DNA of 64,000 bases, taken from contig CAVZYX010000015.1 of NCBI GenBank assembly GCA_963779645.1, forward strand, positions 186,001 to 250,000, read 5' to 3'. This document shows, in pieces, positions 43,793-52,316 of the stretch. Source of the stretch: CALMBW01 sp963779645 (GTDB taxonomy: Bacteria > Actinomycetota > CADDZG01 > WHSQ01). Within the stretch, counting starts at the first letter, position 1; each line of letters starts with the position of its first letter. Under the pieces are notes generated by a model. That model saw only the letters and a list, made by a program, of their open reading frames with translations. It had not been told where the DNA came from and searched no databases. Made by a program: the position numbers and the translations under genes.

Positions 43793-45676
43793 ATGCGCAT
43801 CCTGCGACCCCTAGTGGCCGTAAGTACCGTTGCAGCCCTAGCAGCCCCGATAGCTTTCGCGGCCCCCACGTGCACGCTCGAACTCACTCGAGCGGCTTGC
43901 GGCGGTCGCATCGTCGCTCCCCCGTTGCAGTCGGTGTCCTTCCTCCAATACAAGGCAGAGTTCAAGCCTGTTCTGGACGCTCTCGAAGCGTTCGAGCCGA
44001 GCATCATCGACGTCATGAACATCGGAAAGAGCCCCGACAACAACGATGTGTACGTCGTCCGGGTGACCGACGAGACGGTGACAACGCCGAAACGTCAGGT
44101 CGCACTGTCTCTTTCCGTGCACGGCAACGAGTCCGCGGGCCGTGAGGGCGGCATCCGTTACATCGAGGACCTTGCCGTTTGGTGGAAGACAGACCGTCAG
44201 CGTCCTCTATGGGCGGGAGAAGCGTCGTTCCCCCTTGAGCAGGTCCTCGCGGAGACCGAGATCTACTTCGGGTTCATCAACCCGGACGGGTGGGCCGATG
44301 GAGACCTGCCGGGCTCCTTCAACCGCGGGAATGGCACCGGCGCCGACCTGAACCGCGACTATCCAACGACCGGGTGGACCAAGCAGAATCAGCTTGCACA
44401 ACCCGAGACTCGCGCGTGGGTCGACCTGGTCGGCACCTTCCCCAACCTCACAACCGCTACCGACATCCATGGCGAGCTGACTTCGGCCACGAACTCGTTC
44501 GCGGACATCATGTACCCGGCCGATCAGTGGACCCCTTCCGAGCAGGCCAAAGAGTTATCGCTAGCGGACGCGATGGAAGGAACCGTGGAACGGAAATTCG
44601 CCGAACAGAATGTTCTCCTCCAGATCCTCTTCGACGGGATCGGTCGGGATAGGACGATGAAGCCGGCAACCTTCGCTACGGCCTTCGACATCGTCGGCTA
44701 CGACGACTCTGGTTTCATGGGCGACTGGTTCGCCGCACAAGGAGCTACCGAGCTCGACGTCGAGAACTTCCTTTCTCACACCGCTCCGAACAACGTTTGG
44801 TTCGGGCCGCTAGAGCAGGCTCACGTCGCCGCAGTCCAAGGCGTCATCGAGGCAACTATCGTCGAGTCTCTCGTCACCGACGGTGTTACGGCCGAACTGG
44901 ATCTCGGAGATGTGGGTTACGTCCTTGACCCGCGAAGGATCGAGCGCGAAGCAAGCACGCCCGAGGGCGGGCGGCCCCTCGCCGCATATAGCGCGTCGCG
45001 GATGGACTACTTCACGGATCTAGCGAACGAGGTCGATTCTCTTGTTGATCCGATAGACGCTTCCTCGGTCTCGGATGGGAGCGCTGACCTCAGCGCCTTT
45101 GACTCCATCGTTGTTTCCGACGATCCCTTCCCGCCAGCGAGCTCTGGTGACGCTTACGACAAGCAGGCCTACATCGATGCACTGCTGGGATTCGCGGAGG
45201 ACGGTGGTCAGCTCGTCCTAACCGACGGAGCGATCAGGCTCCTGGCCGACGGGGGGATCTTCCCCGGAACCAACGAGATCAAGATGAGCCAGTGGCAAGG
45301 GGGCAAGGTCGACTTCGGGACGCTCGGCCACCCCTGGGAAGAAGATCTGAGAGGCCTCGCCAACCAGACCTACTACGCCGTACCGCTCGGATACAGATCC
45401 GGCTCAAACATCAGGAACGCTCCCAACTGGGGCATCGCATCAACCGCCTGGAACGCCAAAGAGGGCGAGATCACGGTCGGAACGATCGATTCCGGAGCCA
45501 CTATCAACCTCGGGTCCTTATCGCACGGGGCTGGGTCTATCGCGATCTTCGGGTCGATCCTGCCGACCCAAAGAACATCGGAACGCCACGAATATGGTCT
45601 TGCCGACTACGCGGTCACCGTGTCCGGCGGGCAGGTCCTGCACTCGATCCTCGAGTACCGCCGCCCCACCGTCTAG
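43793..45676 (+). CDS. Secreted M14-family zinc carboxypeptidase
   Basis: A 627-residue exported peptidase, the second M14 enzyme in the window and unlike the Tat-exported one. A Sec signal (AALAAPIAFAAP) is followed by the M14 domain with SVHGNESAGREG (zinc His and Glu), FINPDGWADGD, DLNRDYPTTGW and DIHGELTSA (second zinc His). The C-terminal 250 residues form a beta-rich part resembling a class-I glutamine-amidotransferase-like domain (GGQLVLTDGAIRLLADG), common in large M14 proteins. AAGGAGA precedes the ATG. Confidence 0.9.
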   Translation: MRILRPLVAVSTVAALAAPIAFAAPTCTLELTRAACGGRIVAPPLQSVSFLQYKAEFKPVLDALEAFEPSIIDVMNIGKSPDNNDVYVVRVTDETVTTPKRQVALSLSVHGNESAGREGGIRYIEDLAVWWKTDRQRPLWAGEASFPLEQVLAETEIYFGFINPDGWADGDLPGSFNRGNGTGADLNRDYPTTGWTKQNQLAQPETRAWVDLVGTFPNLTTATDIHGELTSATNSFADIMYPADQWTPSEQAKELSLADAMEGTVERKFAEQNVLLQILFDGIGRDRTMKPATFATAFDIVGYDDSGFMGDWFAAQGATELDVENFLSHTAPNNVWFGPLEQAHVAAVQGVIEATIVESLVTDGVTAELDLGDVGYVLDPRRIEREASTPEGGRPLAAYSASRMDYFTDLANEVDSLVDPIDASSVSDGSADLSAFDSIVVSDDPFPPASSGDAYDKQAYIDALLGFAEDGGQLVLTDGAIRLLADGGIFPGTNEIKMSQWQGGKVDFGTLGHPWEEDLRGLANQTYYAVPLGYRSGSNIRNAPNWGIASTAWNAKEGEITVGTIDSGATINLGSLSHGAGSIAIFGSILPTQRTSERHEYGLADYAVTVSGGQVLHSILEYRRPTV

Positions 45677-45795
45677 CTTCCGGAATGTTCTAACGCCGGT
45701 TCGGTTGCCCTTACTAGAGGCTCCGAACCGGGCGTTAGGCTCGGTTCTTGGGCATAGCTACCAAGAGAACCGCTAAACGAAAGGGAGGCATAGGC

Positions 45796-46401
<606 letters not shown>

Positions 46402-46453
46402 CGATTCTGCGTCAGAATTAGGTCGCTATACGACCTCTTCAAGACAAGAAAAA

Positions 46454-46475
46454 GGGCCGGTCAAATGACCGGCCC
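46454..46475. terminator. Bidirectional terminator between sodA and the secreted-protein array
   Basis: A ten-base-pair perfect stem GGGCCGGTCA / TGACCGGCCC with a two-base AA centre, with AAGAAAAA on one side. It lies between converging genes, so it can end sodA on + and the Lys-rich secreted-protein genes on -. Confidence 0.9.
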
Positions 46476-46491
46476 TCTGCGCGTCTATCGC

Positions 46492-46960
46492 TTACTTGCC
46501 GGGAGGCGGCATGTTTGAGTAAGTGACTTTGATCGTCCCCGATGTAGCTCCACCACCAGGGCACTGCGATCCCGAAACGACGTACGGGAAAGTCTGCATC
46601 GCCGCGGCACCGGGAACTTCGACCCATCCGTCCGTAGCACCACAGACGAAGAAGCCGCCGTCATAAAGGCCGTCGCCATTGCTGTCCCCGAAGGTGATGT
46701 TCAAGCCACCGATCGGCAACGCATCATCGATAACTTCAACCTTCATCCACACCTCATCTGAAGTGTTGGGGATCGTGGGACAGCCAGAGCAAACTCCGCC
46801 GGCATCGCCGGTACCGATCGCTGGCGGTGCTTCGTAGCGCACCTCAACAACGCGGCTCAACGCGCACGGGCTTCTTAGCCTTCTTCTTCGCTATCGCGGG
46901 TGTCGCCAGTGAACTTGCTACCAGACCAGAAACCAAAACAGCGGTAAAGATCTTTTTCAT
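46492..46960 (-). pseudogene. Frameshifted secreted Lys-rich protein, family B member 1
   Basis: Its start (ATG 46960) opens a signal peptide MKKIFTAVLVSGLVASSLA followed by KKKAKKPVRVE. One additional C near 46854 (GAGCCGC instead of GAGCGC) shifts the frame and gives a stop soon after; the next frame carries the rest, RVVEVRYEAPP to SNMPPPGK. The intact paralogue immediately upstream reads VRVERVQE at this place, which confirms the frameshift. The mature domain has GDSNGDGLYDGG, a calcium-loop-like segment, and four Cys. A sequencing error is possible. Confidence 0.78.
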
Positions 46961-46969
46961 TGACTCTCC

Positions 46970-47422
46970 CTAGGGCATGTTCGCGTAGGTGACTTTGATG
47001 GCTCCCGAAGTCGCCGCTGAGCCAGGGCACTCCGGTCCACCGATGGAGCTTGGGAAAGCAGTGGGGCTGACGGATCCCGGGATCGCGACGAACCCATCTG
47101 TCGCTCCACAAACGTTTACACCGGTATCGGCGATGCCGTCACCGTCCGTGTCCCACGACAGGGAGATCTCGGCCGAAGGAGCCGCATCATCGATCACTTC
47201 CACCTTGATCCAAGTCTCATCTTCGCCGTTCGGAAAAGACGGGCAGCCGCTGCACGCACCGGTACCCGCAAGGCTGAAGCCCCAAGGCATCTCGTAGCGC
47301 GACTCTTGGACGCGCTCGACGCGAACGGGCTTCTTGGGCTTCTTCTTCTTTGCCATTGCCGGAGCGGTCATCGCCCCCGCGACCAGGCTGAGTGCTAGAG
47401 CTACAACGATCGTTCTCTTCAT
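46970..47422 (-). CDS. Secreted Lys-rich protein, family B member 2
   Basis: A 150-residue exported protein of unknown function. A signal peptide (ATG 47422) is followed by KKKKPKKPVRVERVQE, then a beta-rich domain with CSGCPSFPNGEDETWIKVEV, core DETWIKVEVIDDAAP, a Ca-loop-like SWDTDGDGIADTG, VCGATDGFVAIPG and a closing GAIKVTYANMP. Four Cys could make two disulfides. It resembles its downstream neighbour (frameshifted) and, more distantly, 47554-48048. The gap to the next gene is nine bases, indicating one transcript. Confidence 0.82.
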   Translation of the reverse strand: MKRTIVVALALSLVAGAMTAPAMAKKKKPKKPVRVERVQESRYEMPWGFSLAGTGACSGCPSFPNGEDETWIKVEVIDDAAPSAEISLSWDTDGDGIADTGVNVCGATDGFVAIPGSVSPTAFPSSIGGPECPGSAATSGAIKVTYANMP

Positions 47423-47495
47423 CGTCTGTCTCCCCATCGATATGAGCTTCTGCCTGAGGGTTCGGCGGTACTGACCCGATTCCTCCCACGCAAAA

Positions 47496-47518
47496 GGGGC
47501 CGGACTAGGTCCGGCCCC
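47496..47518 (-). terminator. Hairpin terminator inside the secreted-protein array
   Basis: A ten-base-pair stem GGGGCCGGAC / GTCCGGCCCC with a TAG centre, with AAAA on the + strand left side that gives a U tract for minus-strand transcripts. It ends the transcript of the gene at 47554-48048. Confidence 0.88.
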
Positions 47519-47553
47519 CTCGGTATTGCCTCCCTGTATTGCCCGCAGCAGAT

Positions 47554-48048
47554 CTAAGGCAGGTTGGAGAAAGTGACTGTGATCGTTCCGGTTGTGACAA
47601 CTGAAGGTCCCGAAGCATCAGCGCAAGCGCCCTCGTAGAAACTGATCCGGACCGCCGTCATCTCTGCTTGCATCGCGATCGGCTCGGGATGACCGCCGCA
47701 GAAATCTCCGTAGAGATCGCCGATCCCATCACCAGTCGTGTCGCCCTGAGAGATGAACCCACCCACGGTGAGACCGGTTGCGTCCGCCATCTCAACTTTG
47801 ATGTACTTCTCGCCGGCCTCCGGGAAGATCTCGATGCACGTTTGGGACGCGGGGTCGGAGAAAGGACAGATACCGCCCGAGGCTGCTGGGGACACAACGC
47901 CGGCCCCTGGGCCTTGGTAGGTCAGTTCGACAACGCGCTCTACCTTTACCGGCTTCGCTGGCTTCTTTTTCTTCTTCGCAACGGCCGGCATGGCGAACAT
48001 TCCGATGATGAGGCCTGCTGCAAGAAGTACTGAGATCGTTCGCTTCAC
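47554..48048 (-). CDS. Secreted Lys-rich protein, family B member 3
   Basis: A 164-residue exported protein. Signal peptide (ending MPAVA), then KKKKKPAKPVKVERVVELTY, and a beta-rich domain with ICPFSDPASQTCIEIFPEAG, the Ca-loop-like SQGDTTGDGIGDLYG and a closing GTITVTFSNLP. The linker KPVKVERV and the C-terminal T(I/V)xVT(Y/F)xN(M/L)P ending define family B. Function is unknown; a calcium-stabilised surface protein is a reasonable guess. It has its own leader and terminator. Confidence 0.82.
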   Translation of the reverse strand: MKRTISVLLAAGLIIGMFAMPAVAKKKKKPAKPVKVERVVELTYQGPGAGVVSPAASGGICPFSDPASQTCIEIFPEAGEKYIKVEMADATGLTVGGFISQGDTTGDGIGDLYGDFCGGHPEPIAMQAEMTAVRISFYEGACADASGPSVVTTGTITVTFSNLP

Positions 48049-48130
48049 TTCACCCTCCTTAGAAGAACTGTTCTAGGCAGGTTCGCCTCCACGAGCGGCC
48101 ATCCTCTAGACACGAACCGGGGCAAAAAGG

Positions 48131-48159
48131 AAAGGCCCGGGGGATAATCCCGGGCCTTT
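48131..48159 (-). terminator. Hairpin terminator after the family A operon
   Basis: An 11-base-pair perfect stem AAAGGCCCGGG / CCCGGGCCTTT with a seven-base loop, 17 bases after the stop codon at 48177; AAAAAGGAAA on the + strand supplies the U tract for the minus-strand transcript. Confidence 0.9.
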
Positions 48160-48176
48160 CAAGACGGATCAGCTGA

Positions 48177-48812
48177 CTACTTTAGGAATTCGATGCTCGA
48201 GGCGTAGTCGGCAGAATCGAACAAGATCCGCACCTGACCTGGCGTCGACAGCGTCGGGATGCTCAGTTGCAGCCCCAAGGTGGCCGCGGCCTTCAGCTTC
48301 ACGTTCTCGAAGAGGATCTCCGTAACCGCTTGGCCGGGGGCAACGTCGACAACATCCGTGGCGATCGGCTGAGGAGCTTCCGCCGCGGGGAGGGCTGGGT
48401 TACTGCCGTCCGAGGCACAAGAACCCGTCGGGTCCGGGTAGATCGACACCGTCATCTTCACTGCGGGCGTTGCCACCGTGTGCAGCGTGACCTTGATGTC
48501 TCCTTTGAACTTCCCAGCGAGATCTCCCCGCCAGAACGGAAGGAGACCGTTGCCATCGCAATCGGTGTTCGGCCCACGGAAGTAGTTGGTCACGAACATC
48601 GAACTCGGCCCGGCCGCGGTCGGCTCTGTCGTGTCCATGTGCATGTAATTGGAGTCAACCCAGGTTTCGTTGATGTAAGCCTCGGTTGCCGGCCCCCTAC
48701 CGTGAAGGTAGAGAGTCGCTGGAGCTGCCTTGGCCGCGACCGGACCGACGGTGGCCCCAAGGAGGAGGCTTCCCGACAGGACCAGTAGCGCCAGCTTCTT
48801 CATGAGGTTCAT
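48177..48812 (-). CDS. Secreted protein, family A member 3
   Basis: A 211-residue exported protein; the ATG at 48812 overlaps the TGA of the upstream family A gene (ATGA), so translation is coupled. After the signal peptide (MKKLALLVLSGSLLLGATVG) comes the family mark ATLYLHGRGP, then MFVTNYFRGPNTDC, GNGLLPFWRGDLAGKFKGD, PGQAVTEILFENV and RILFDSADYASSIEFL. The last two segments look like the pre-peptidase C-terminal-type beta-sandwich. Function unknown; it lacks the KKKK run of its relatives. Confidence 0.82.
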   Translation of the reverse strand: MNLMKKLALLVLSGSLLLGATVGPVAAKAAPATLYLHGRGPATEAYINETWVDSNYMHMDTTEPTAAGPSSMFVTNYFRGPNTDCDGNGLLPFWRGDLAGKFKGDIKVTLHTVATPAVKMTVSIYPDPTGSCASDGSNPALPAAEAPQPIATDVVDVAPGQAVTEILFENVKLKAAATLGLQLSIPTLSTPGQVRILFDSADYASSIEFLK

Positions 48813-49504
48813 GGCGTGCAACTTGCACGAGCCGTCGGAGTGCAGAGGAACTCCACACGTGATGCGTAGCTCGAAGAGTCGTAGAGCACTCGAGCCTGCG
48901 AAGTCGGCTCGTTAGCCGCAGCACCGTCGATCGGCGTGACCATGATCACCATGTTGAGCGCCATCTCGAAGTTCACATCCTCGAAAACGATCTCGTTCTC
49001 AGCTGCACCAGGAGCCAGAGTCACCTCAGCGGTTGCAACCGGAGGTACGTAGCCGGTGGAACCCAAGGAGCTGTCACACCCGCCGAGCGAATCGGCGAAG
49101 ACGTCGACCTGCACGGTGGAAGCCGGGTGAGCGAGAGCGTTTAGGTAGACGGTGAGGTCACCCGTAGCTTTGCCGATGACGTCACCTTCCCAGGTGGGGA
49201 AAAGAGCGTTCCCGCTACATGCGGTATTCGGTCCAACGACATAGTTCGTGAGGAACATCGAGTCGGGCGCCGGGTCAGACGGCTCTGTCGAGTCCATGAC
49301 CTGGAACCCATCCGGTATCCCTTGGAGGGTATTGGCCAGCGTCTCGGCATAATCCAGCTCACCGGACGCGTACGGCCCGTGGAAGTAGAGCGTGAGCGCC
49401 TGGGGCTTCGCCTTCGGCTTCTTCTTCTTCGCCACGGCCGGGCCAGCGAGCGAACCGGCGATCAAACCGGCTGCAAGGGCTACGACTAGAACTCTTTTCA
49501 TCAT
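48809..49504 (-). CDS. Secreted protein, family A member 2
   Basis: A 231-residue exported protein with signal peptide, then KKKKPKAKPQALTLYFHG. It has the family segments MFLTNYVVGPNTACSGNALF, APGAAENEIVFEDVNFE and RVLYDSSSYASRVEFLC. Even Cys numbers in the mature part suggest disulfides. The start lies six bases after the stop of member 1. It may be a surface or extracellular-matrix protein; there is no catalytic motif. Confidence 0.82.
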   Translation of the reverse strand: MMKRVLVVALAAGLIAGSLAGPAVAKKKKPKAKPQALTLYFHGPYASGELDYAETLANTLQGIPDGFQVMDSTEPSDPAPDSMFLTNYVVGPNTACSGNALFPTWEGDVIGKATGDLTVYLNALAHPASTVQVDVFADSLGGCDSSLGSTGYVPPVATAEVTLAPGAAENEIVFEDVNFEMALNMVIMVTPIDGAAANEPTSQARVLYDSSSYASRVEFLCTPTARASCTP

Positions 49505-49510
49505 CAGCTC

Positions 49511-50140
49511 CTAGACGCAGGTCTTCTGGGTGGTTGGTGTGCAAAGGAATTCGAGGCTCGAAGGAGCATCGGCTCCGTCATAGAAGATCCGGGCCTGGCC
49601 AGGAGTCAGGTTCGGGATGTGCAGCATCAGGACCAAGCTCGCGATCGCCTCAAAATCAACGTCTTCGAAAACGATCTCGGTAACCGCTTGCCCTGCGGCT
49701 AGGTCTACCTGGATCTGGGCAGCGGGAGCCTCGGCTGACTCGTTACATCCACCCGTTCCGTCCGGGTAAAGGCTGGCGACGATCGCAGTGGTCGGCACGG
49801 CTGCGGTTGTGAGCGTGAACTTCACATCGCCTTTCACTTGTCCGGTGAGGTTCCCGCGCCAGACTGGAAGGAGGCCGTTGCCCGAACAGTTCGTGTTCGG
49901 TCCACCAACGTAGTTTGTGATCATCTGAGACTTCGACTGGCCACTGGGTTCGGTTGGGTCCAGGGTCGGCCAAATGTTGTTGAGCCACCGGTCGGGGATG
50001 CTCGGCTCTTCTGCAGGGAGCGTGCCGTGTAGGTAGAGAGTGACGGCTTGGGGTTTCGCCTTCTTCTTTGCTACGGCTGGGCCGACTAGAGCACCGGCGA
50101 TCAAGCCGGAGACTAGGGCGACGATGAGTGCCTTGCGCAT
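49511..50140 (-). CDS. Secreted protein, family A member 1
   Basis: A 209-residue exported protein and first gene of the three-gene family A operon. Signal peptide (MRKALIVALVSGLIAGALVG), then KKKAKPQAVTLYLHGTLP, MITNYVGGPNTNCSGNGLL, WRGNLTGQVKGDVKFTL, AAGQAVTEIVFEDVDFE and RIFYDGADAPSSLEFLCTP. The three members align along their full length and probably arose by tandem duplication. Function is not known; it resembles PPC-like beta-sandwich domains only loosely. Confidence 0.82.
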   Translation of the reverse strand: MRKALIVALVSGLIAGALVGPAVAKKKAKPQAVTLYLHGTLPAEEPSIPDRWLNNIWPTLDPTEPSGQSKSQMITNYVGGPNTNCSGNGLLPVWRGNLTGQVKGDVKFTLTTAAVPTTAIVASLYPDGTGGCNESAEAPAAQIQVDLAAGQAVTEIVFEDVDFEAIASLVLMLHIPNLTPGQARIFYDGADAPSSLEFLCTPTTQKTCV

Positions 50141-50198
50141 CTGATCCTCCCGGTATTGGAGTGTTTAGGTTCTCCGGGAGGATTCGGCCCCTGCGTGT

Positions 50199-50690
50199 TC
50201 AGTCCTGCTTGTCTCCTTCCTCGTCCGTTACGACTGCCACACCATGGCGCTTGAGTAGCGCAGCAGTGACACCATCTCCCACCTGCAACGTCCGTGAGTT
50301 GGTCCCGTCGTAGATCTCGCCGCAACCGCACGAGGGACTTCGGGCCTTGAGGATCGCAGTCGTCACTCCCGCCCTCTGTGCCCGTTCCAAAGCATGGTGA
50401 GCTCCCGCTATGTAGGCGTCGGTTACGTCCGCTCCATCGATCGTGACGACCCGGGCTTCTCCGTCCAGGACGTCGTTGCCATCGCCTCCGACGATCTCGG
50501 CTGGTGGCCTCGGTGTCCCCAAACCACCATCGACCTCGGGGCAGACGAGCAGGGCTCGGCCCTCAGCAACCAGCCTCGAGACCTCGTCGTCCAGGGCGCC
50601 GGTGGCGTCATAACGGCAGGTTTTCCCGGCAAGGCAAGCCGATACGAGGACGATCAGGCCGGCGTCGTTGGGTGGTCGTTTCTGCTCCAC
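50199..50690 (-). CDS. DUF523 / TudS-like desulfidase family protein
   Basis: A 163-residue protein of the DUF523 family. The three conserved Cys that bind a [4Fe-4S] cluster in thiouracil desulfidase (TudS) are present: VSACLAGKTCRYD, LVCPEVDGGLGTPRPPAE and ARSPSCGCGEIYDG. TudS removes sulfur from 2-thiouracil; the natural substrate of most members is unknown. The gene lies upstream of the family A operon with the same orientation but a 58-base gap. Confidence 0.88.
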   Translation of the reverse strand: MEQKRPPNDAGLIVLVSACLAGKTCRYDATGALDDEVSRLVAEGRALLVCPEVDGGLGTPRPPAEIVGGDGNDVLDGEARVVTIDGADVTDAYIAGAHHALERAQRAGVTTAILKARSPSCGCGEIYDGTNSRTLQVGDGVTAALLKRHGVAVVTDEEGDKQD

Positions 50691-50764
50691 CGCCCAATCC
50701 TACGAGCCTGCTTCGTTCGGGTTAGGGCGGGAATATGACCCTTCCGAGAGATGTTTTTGTATCT

Positions 50765-50783
50765 AGGTCACAAGGGGTGACCT
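50765..50783. promoter_or_regulatory. Inverted repeat upstream of the sigma-factor gene
   Basis: AGGTCAC-N5-GTGACCT is a perfect seven-base-arm palindrome, 210 bases before the sigma-factor start and downstream of the DUF523 gene start (divergent). It is operator-like. Confidence 0.45.
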
Positions 50784-50940
50784 CTTCACACTGGGGCAGG
50801 ATTCCCTTAGCATGGTGGAGAATCGTCTCTGTAGCACGAAAAACCGGATCTTGAAGACTTCCTCCCAAACCAACGGGTGCCTTTTGGGGGCAGCCCAACC
50901 GGGAGACGAAAGCCGAGGGCCGGGGGCCAGCAGAGTTATC

Positions 50941-50956
50941 AGCGCGTTCGCGCGCT
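50941..50956 (+). promoter_or_regulatory. UUCG-capped hairpin in the sigma-factor leader
   Basis: AGCGCG-TTCG-CGCGCT is a perfect six-pair hairpin with a UUCG tetraloop, 36 bases before the sigma-factor ATG. Upstream, 50881-50930 is G-rich with further short stems (TGGG/CCCA, GGCC/GGCC). The long leader (over 100 bases) may be structured and regulatory; no known riboswitch class is matched. Confidence 0.45.
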
Positions 50957-50992
50957 ACTACGTGTCTTCGGATTCAGAAAGAGGTTGATTGG

Positions 50993-51946
50993 ATGGCCCA
51001 GGTCTCTAGGCCCTACGAATCAAGTCGAGAGGAAGCGGCGCATGAAGATCTTGTGCGGCAGTACTTGCGCGAGATCGGTCAGTACCCCCTCCTAACGGAC
51101 GTCCAGGAAGTCGAACTCGCCCGCGCCATCGAAGAGGGCGAGAAGGCTGTCGAGAAACTCGGCAAGACGAAGAAGCTTTCCGACAAGCAGCGCATCACCC
51201 TCGAGATGACTGTGCGGGCCGGTAAGGCCGCGAAACGTCGCTTCATCCAGTCGAACCTTCGACTCGTCGTTTCGATCGCCAAGAAGTATTCCGCCGCTGG
51301 CCTTCCGCTCCTGGACCTGATCCAGGAAGGGAACCTTGGTCTCATGCGTGCGGTCGAGAAGTTCGACTACCAACGAGGCTTCAAATTCTCCACTTACGCC
51401 ACCTGGTGGATCCGTCAGGCCATCACGCGAGCCATCGCAGACAAGGCCCGTACGATCCGCATCCCGGTGCACATGGTCGAGACCCTTTACCGGGTCCGCA
51501 AGGTCCAGAGCGAGTTGCTCGAGAAACTCGGCCGTGAGCCGACGATCGAGGAGATCGCCGAAGGTTCCGACCTGTCTCCCGAGAAGGTGCGTGAGGCGTT
51601 CCGCGTTCTTCCCGAGCCGGTCTCGCTACACGAGCCTGTCGGTGACGAAGATGCCGAACTCGGCGACTTCATCGAAGACGAGGACGTCGAAGGTCCGTTC
51701 CAGGCCGCTGCAGTTGCGCTGCGCCAGGAGGACCTGTGGAACATGCTCGGCACCCTCAGCGATCGCGAGCGCAAGGTTCTCGCCCTGCGTTTCGGCCTGA
51801 TCACTGGCGAGCCTCGAACCCTTGAAGAGGTTGGTAAAGAGTTCAACCTGACGCGTGAGCGCATCCGTCAGATCGAGGCTAAGGCGCTGAGCAAGTTGCG
51901 TCACCCTTCGACGCCGGGCAAGCTACGCGACATGGTGACTATCTAA
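50993..51946 (+). CDS. Primary-type (sigma-70, SigA/HrdB-like) RNA polymerase sigma factor
   Basis: A 317-residue sigma-70 protein with regions 1.2 (LVRQYLREIGQYPLLT), 2 (LRLVVSIAKKYSAAGLPLLD and STYATWWIRQAITRAI), 3 (RIPVHMVETLYRVRKVQ) and 4 (GEPRTLEEVGKEFNLTRERI). It lacks the long acidic region 1.1 of classical RpoD, which fits either a short primary factor or a group-2 factor such as SigB of actinobacteria. Ribosome-binding site AAAGAGG. A strong terminator follows directly. Confidence 0.93.
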   Translation: MAQVSRPYESSREEAAHEDLVRQYLREIGQYPLLTDVQEVELARAIEEGEKAVEKLGKTKKLSDKQRITLEMTVRAGKAAKRRFIQSNLRLVVSIAKKYSAAGLPLLDLIQEGNLGLMRAVEKFDYQRGFKFSTYATWWIRQAITRAIADKARTIRIPVHMVETLYRVRKVQSELLEKLGREPTIEEIAEGSDLSPEKVREAFRVLPEPVSLHEPVGDEDAELGDFIEDEDVEGPFQAAAVALRQEDLWNMLGTLSDRERKVLALRFGLITGEPRTLEEVGKEFNLTRERIRQIEAKALSKLRHPSTPGKLRDMVTI

Positions 51947-51971
51947 GGGATTATCTCTACGAGATGAAATC

Positions 51972-51995
51972 AAGGGTCCGCTCCGGCGGGCCCTT
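51972..51995 (+). terminator. Rho-independent terminator of the sigma-factor gene
   Basis: Ten-pair stem AAGGGTCCGC / GCGGGCCCTT (one U-G pair) with loop TCCG, followed by TCTCTTT, 26 bases after the stop codon. Confidence 0.9.
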
Positions 51996-52026
51996 TCTCT
52001 TTGGTCCGGGGGGTTAGGCTCGGTAC

Positions 52027-52314
52027 ATGGTTACTACCGTTGTCCTGGCCGTTTGTGATGTTCACCGGATCCCGGAAACCGCCCAAGCCGTTGCGGACAT
52101 CGAGGGGGTTTCGGAGGTCTACTCCGTTGCCGGCGATTACGACCTGGTCATCATGGTCAGGGTTCGAAACCACGACGACCTCGCCACTGTCGTCTCCGAG
52201 AAGATCGCCAAGATCGACGGCATCGAACGCACGCAGACACTTGTTGCCTTCAAGGTCTTCTCGCGCCATGACGTGGAGGCCCTCTTCTCCGTGGGGTTCG
52301 AAGAAGCCGATTAG
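52027..52314 (+). CDS. Lrp/AsnC ligand-binding (RAM) domain protein without HTH
   Basis: A 95-residue stand-alone RAM domain: the whole protein corresponds to the C-terminal ligand-binding half of Lrp/AsnC regulators (VLAVCDVHRIPETAQAVADI, DYDLVIMVRVRN, IERTQTLVAFKVFSR), without the DNA-binding half. Such proteins bind amino acids and may modulate full-length Lrp proteins. Two bases separate it from thiI. Confidence 0.9.
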   Translation: MVTTVVLAVCDVHRIPETAQAVADIEGVSEVYSVAGDYDLVIMVRVRNHDDLATVVSEKIAKIDGIERTQTLVAFKVFSRHDVEALFSVGFEEAD

Positions 52315-52316
52315 GC

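Noticed and set aside
50881..50940. c-di-GMP (GEMM) or c-di-AMP riboswitch in the sigma-factor leader
   Set aside because: Only a short stretch (GACGAAAGCC) resembles the GEMM core; the paired elements and tetraloop-receptor parts are not found.
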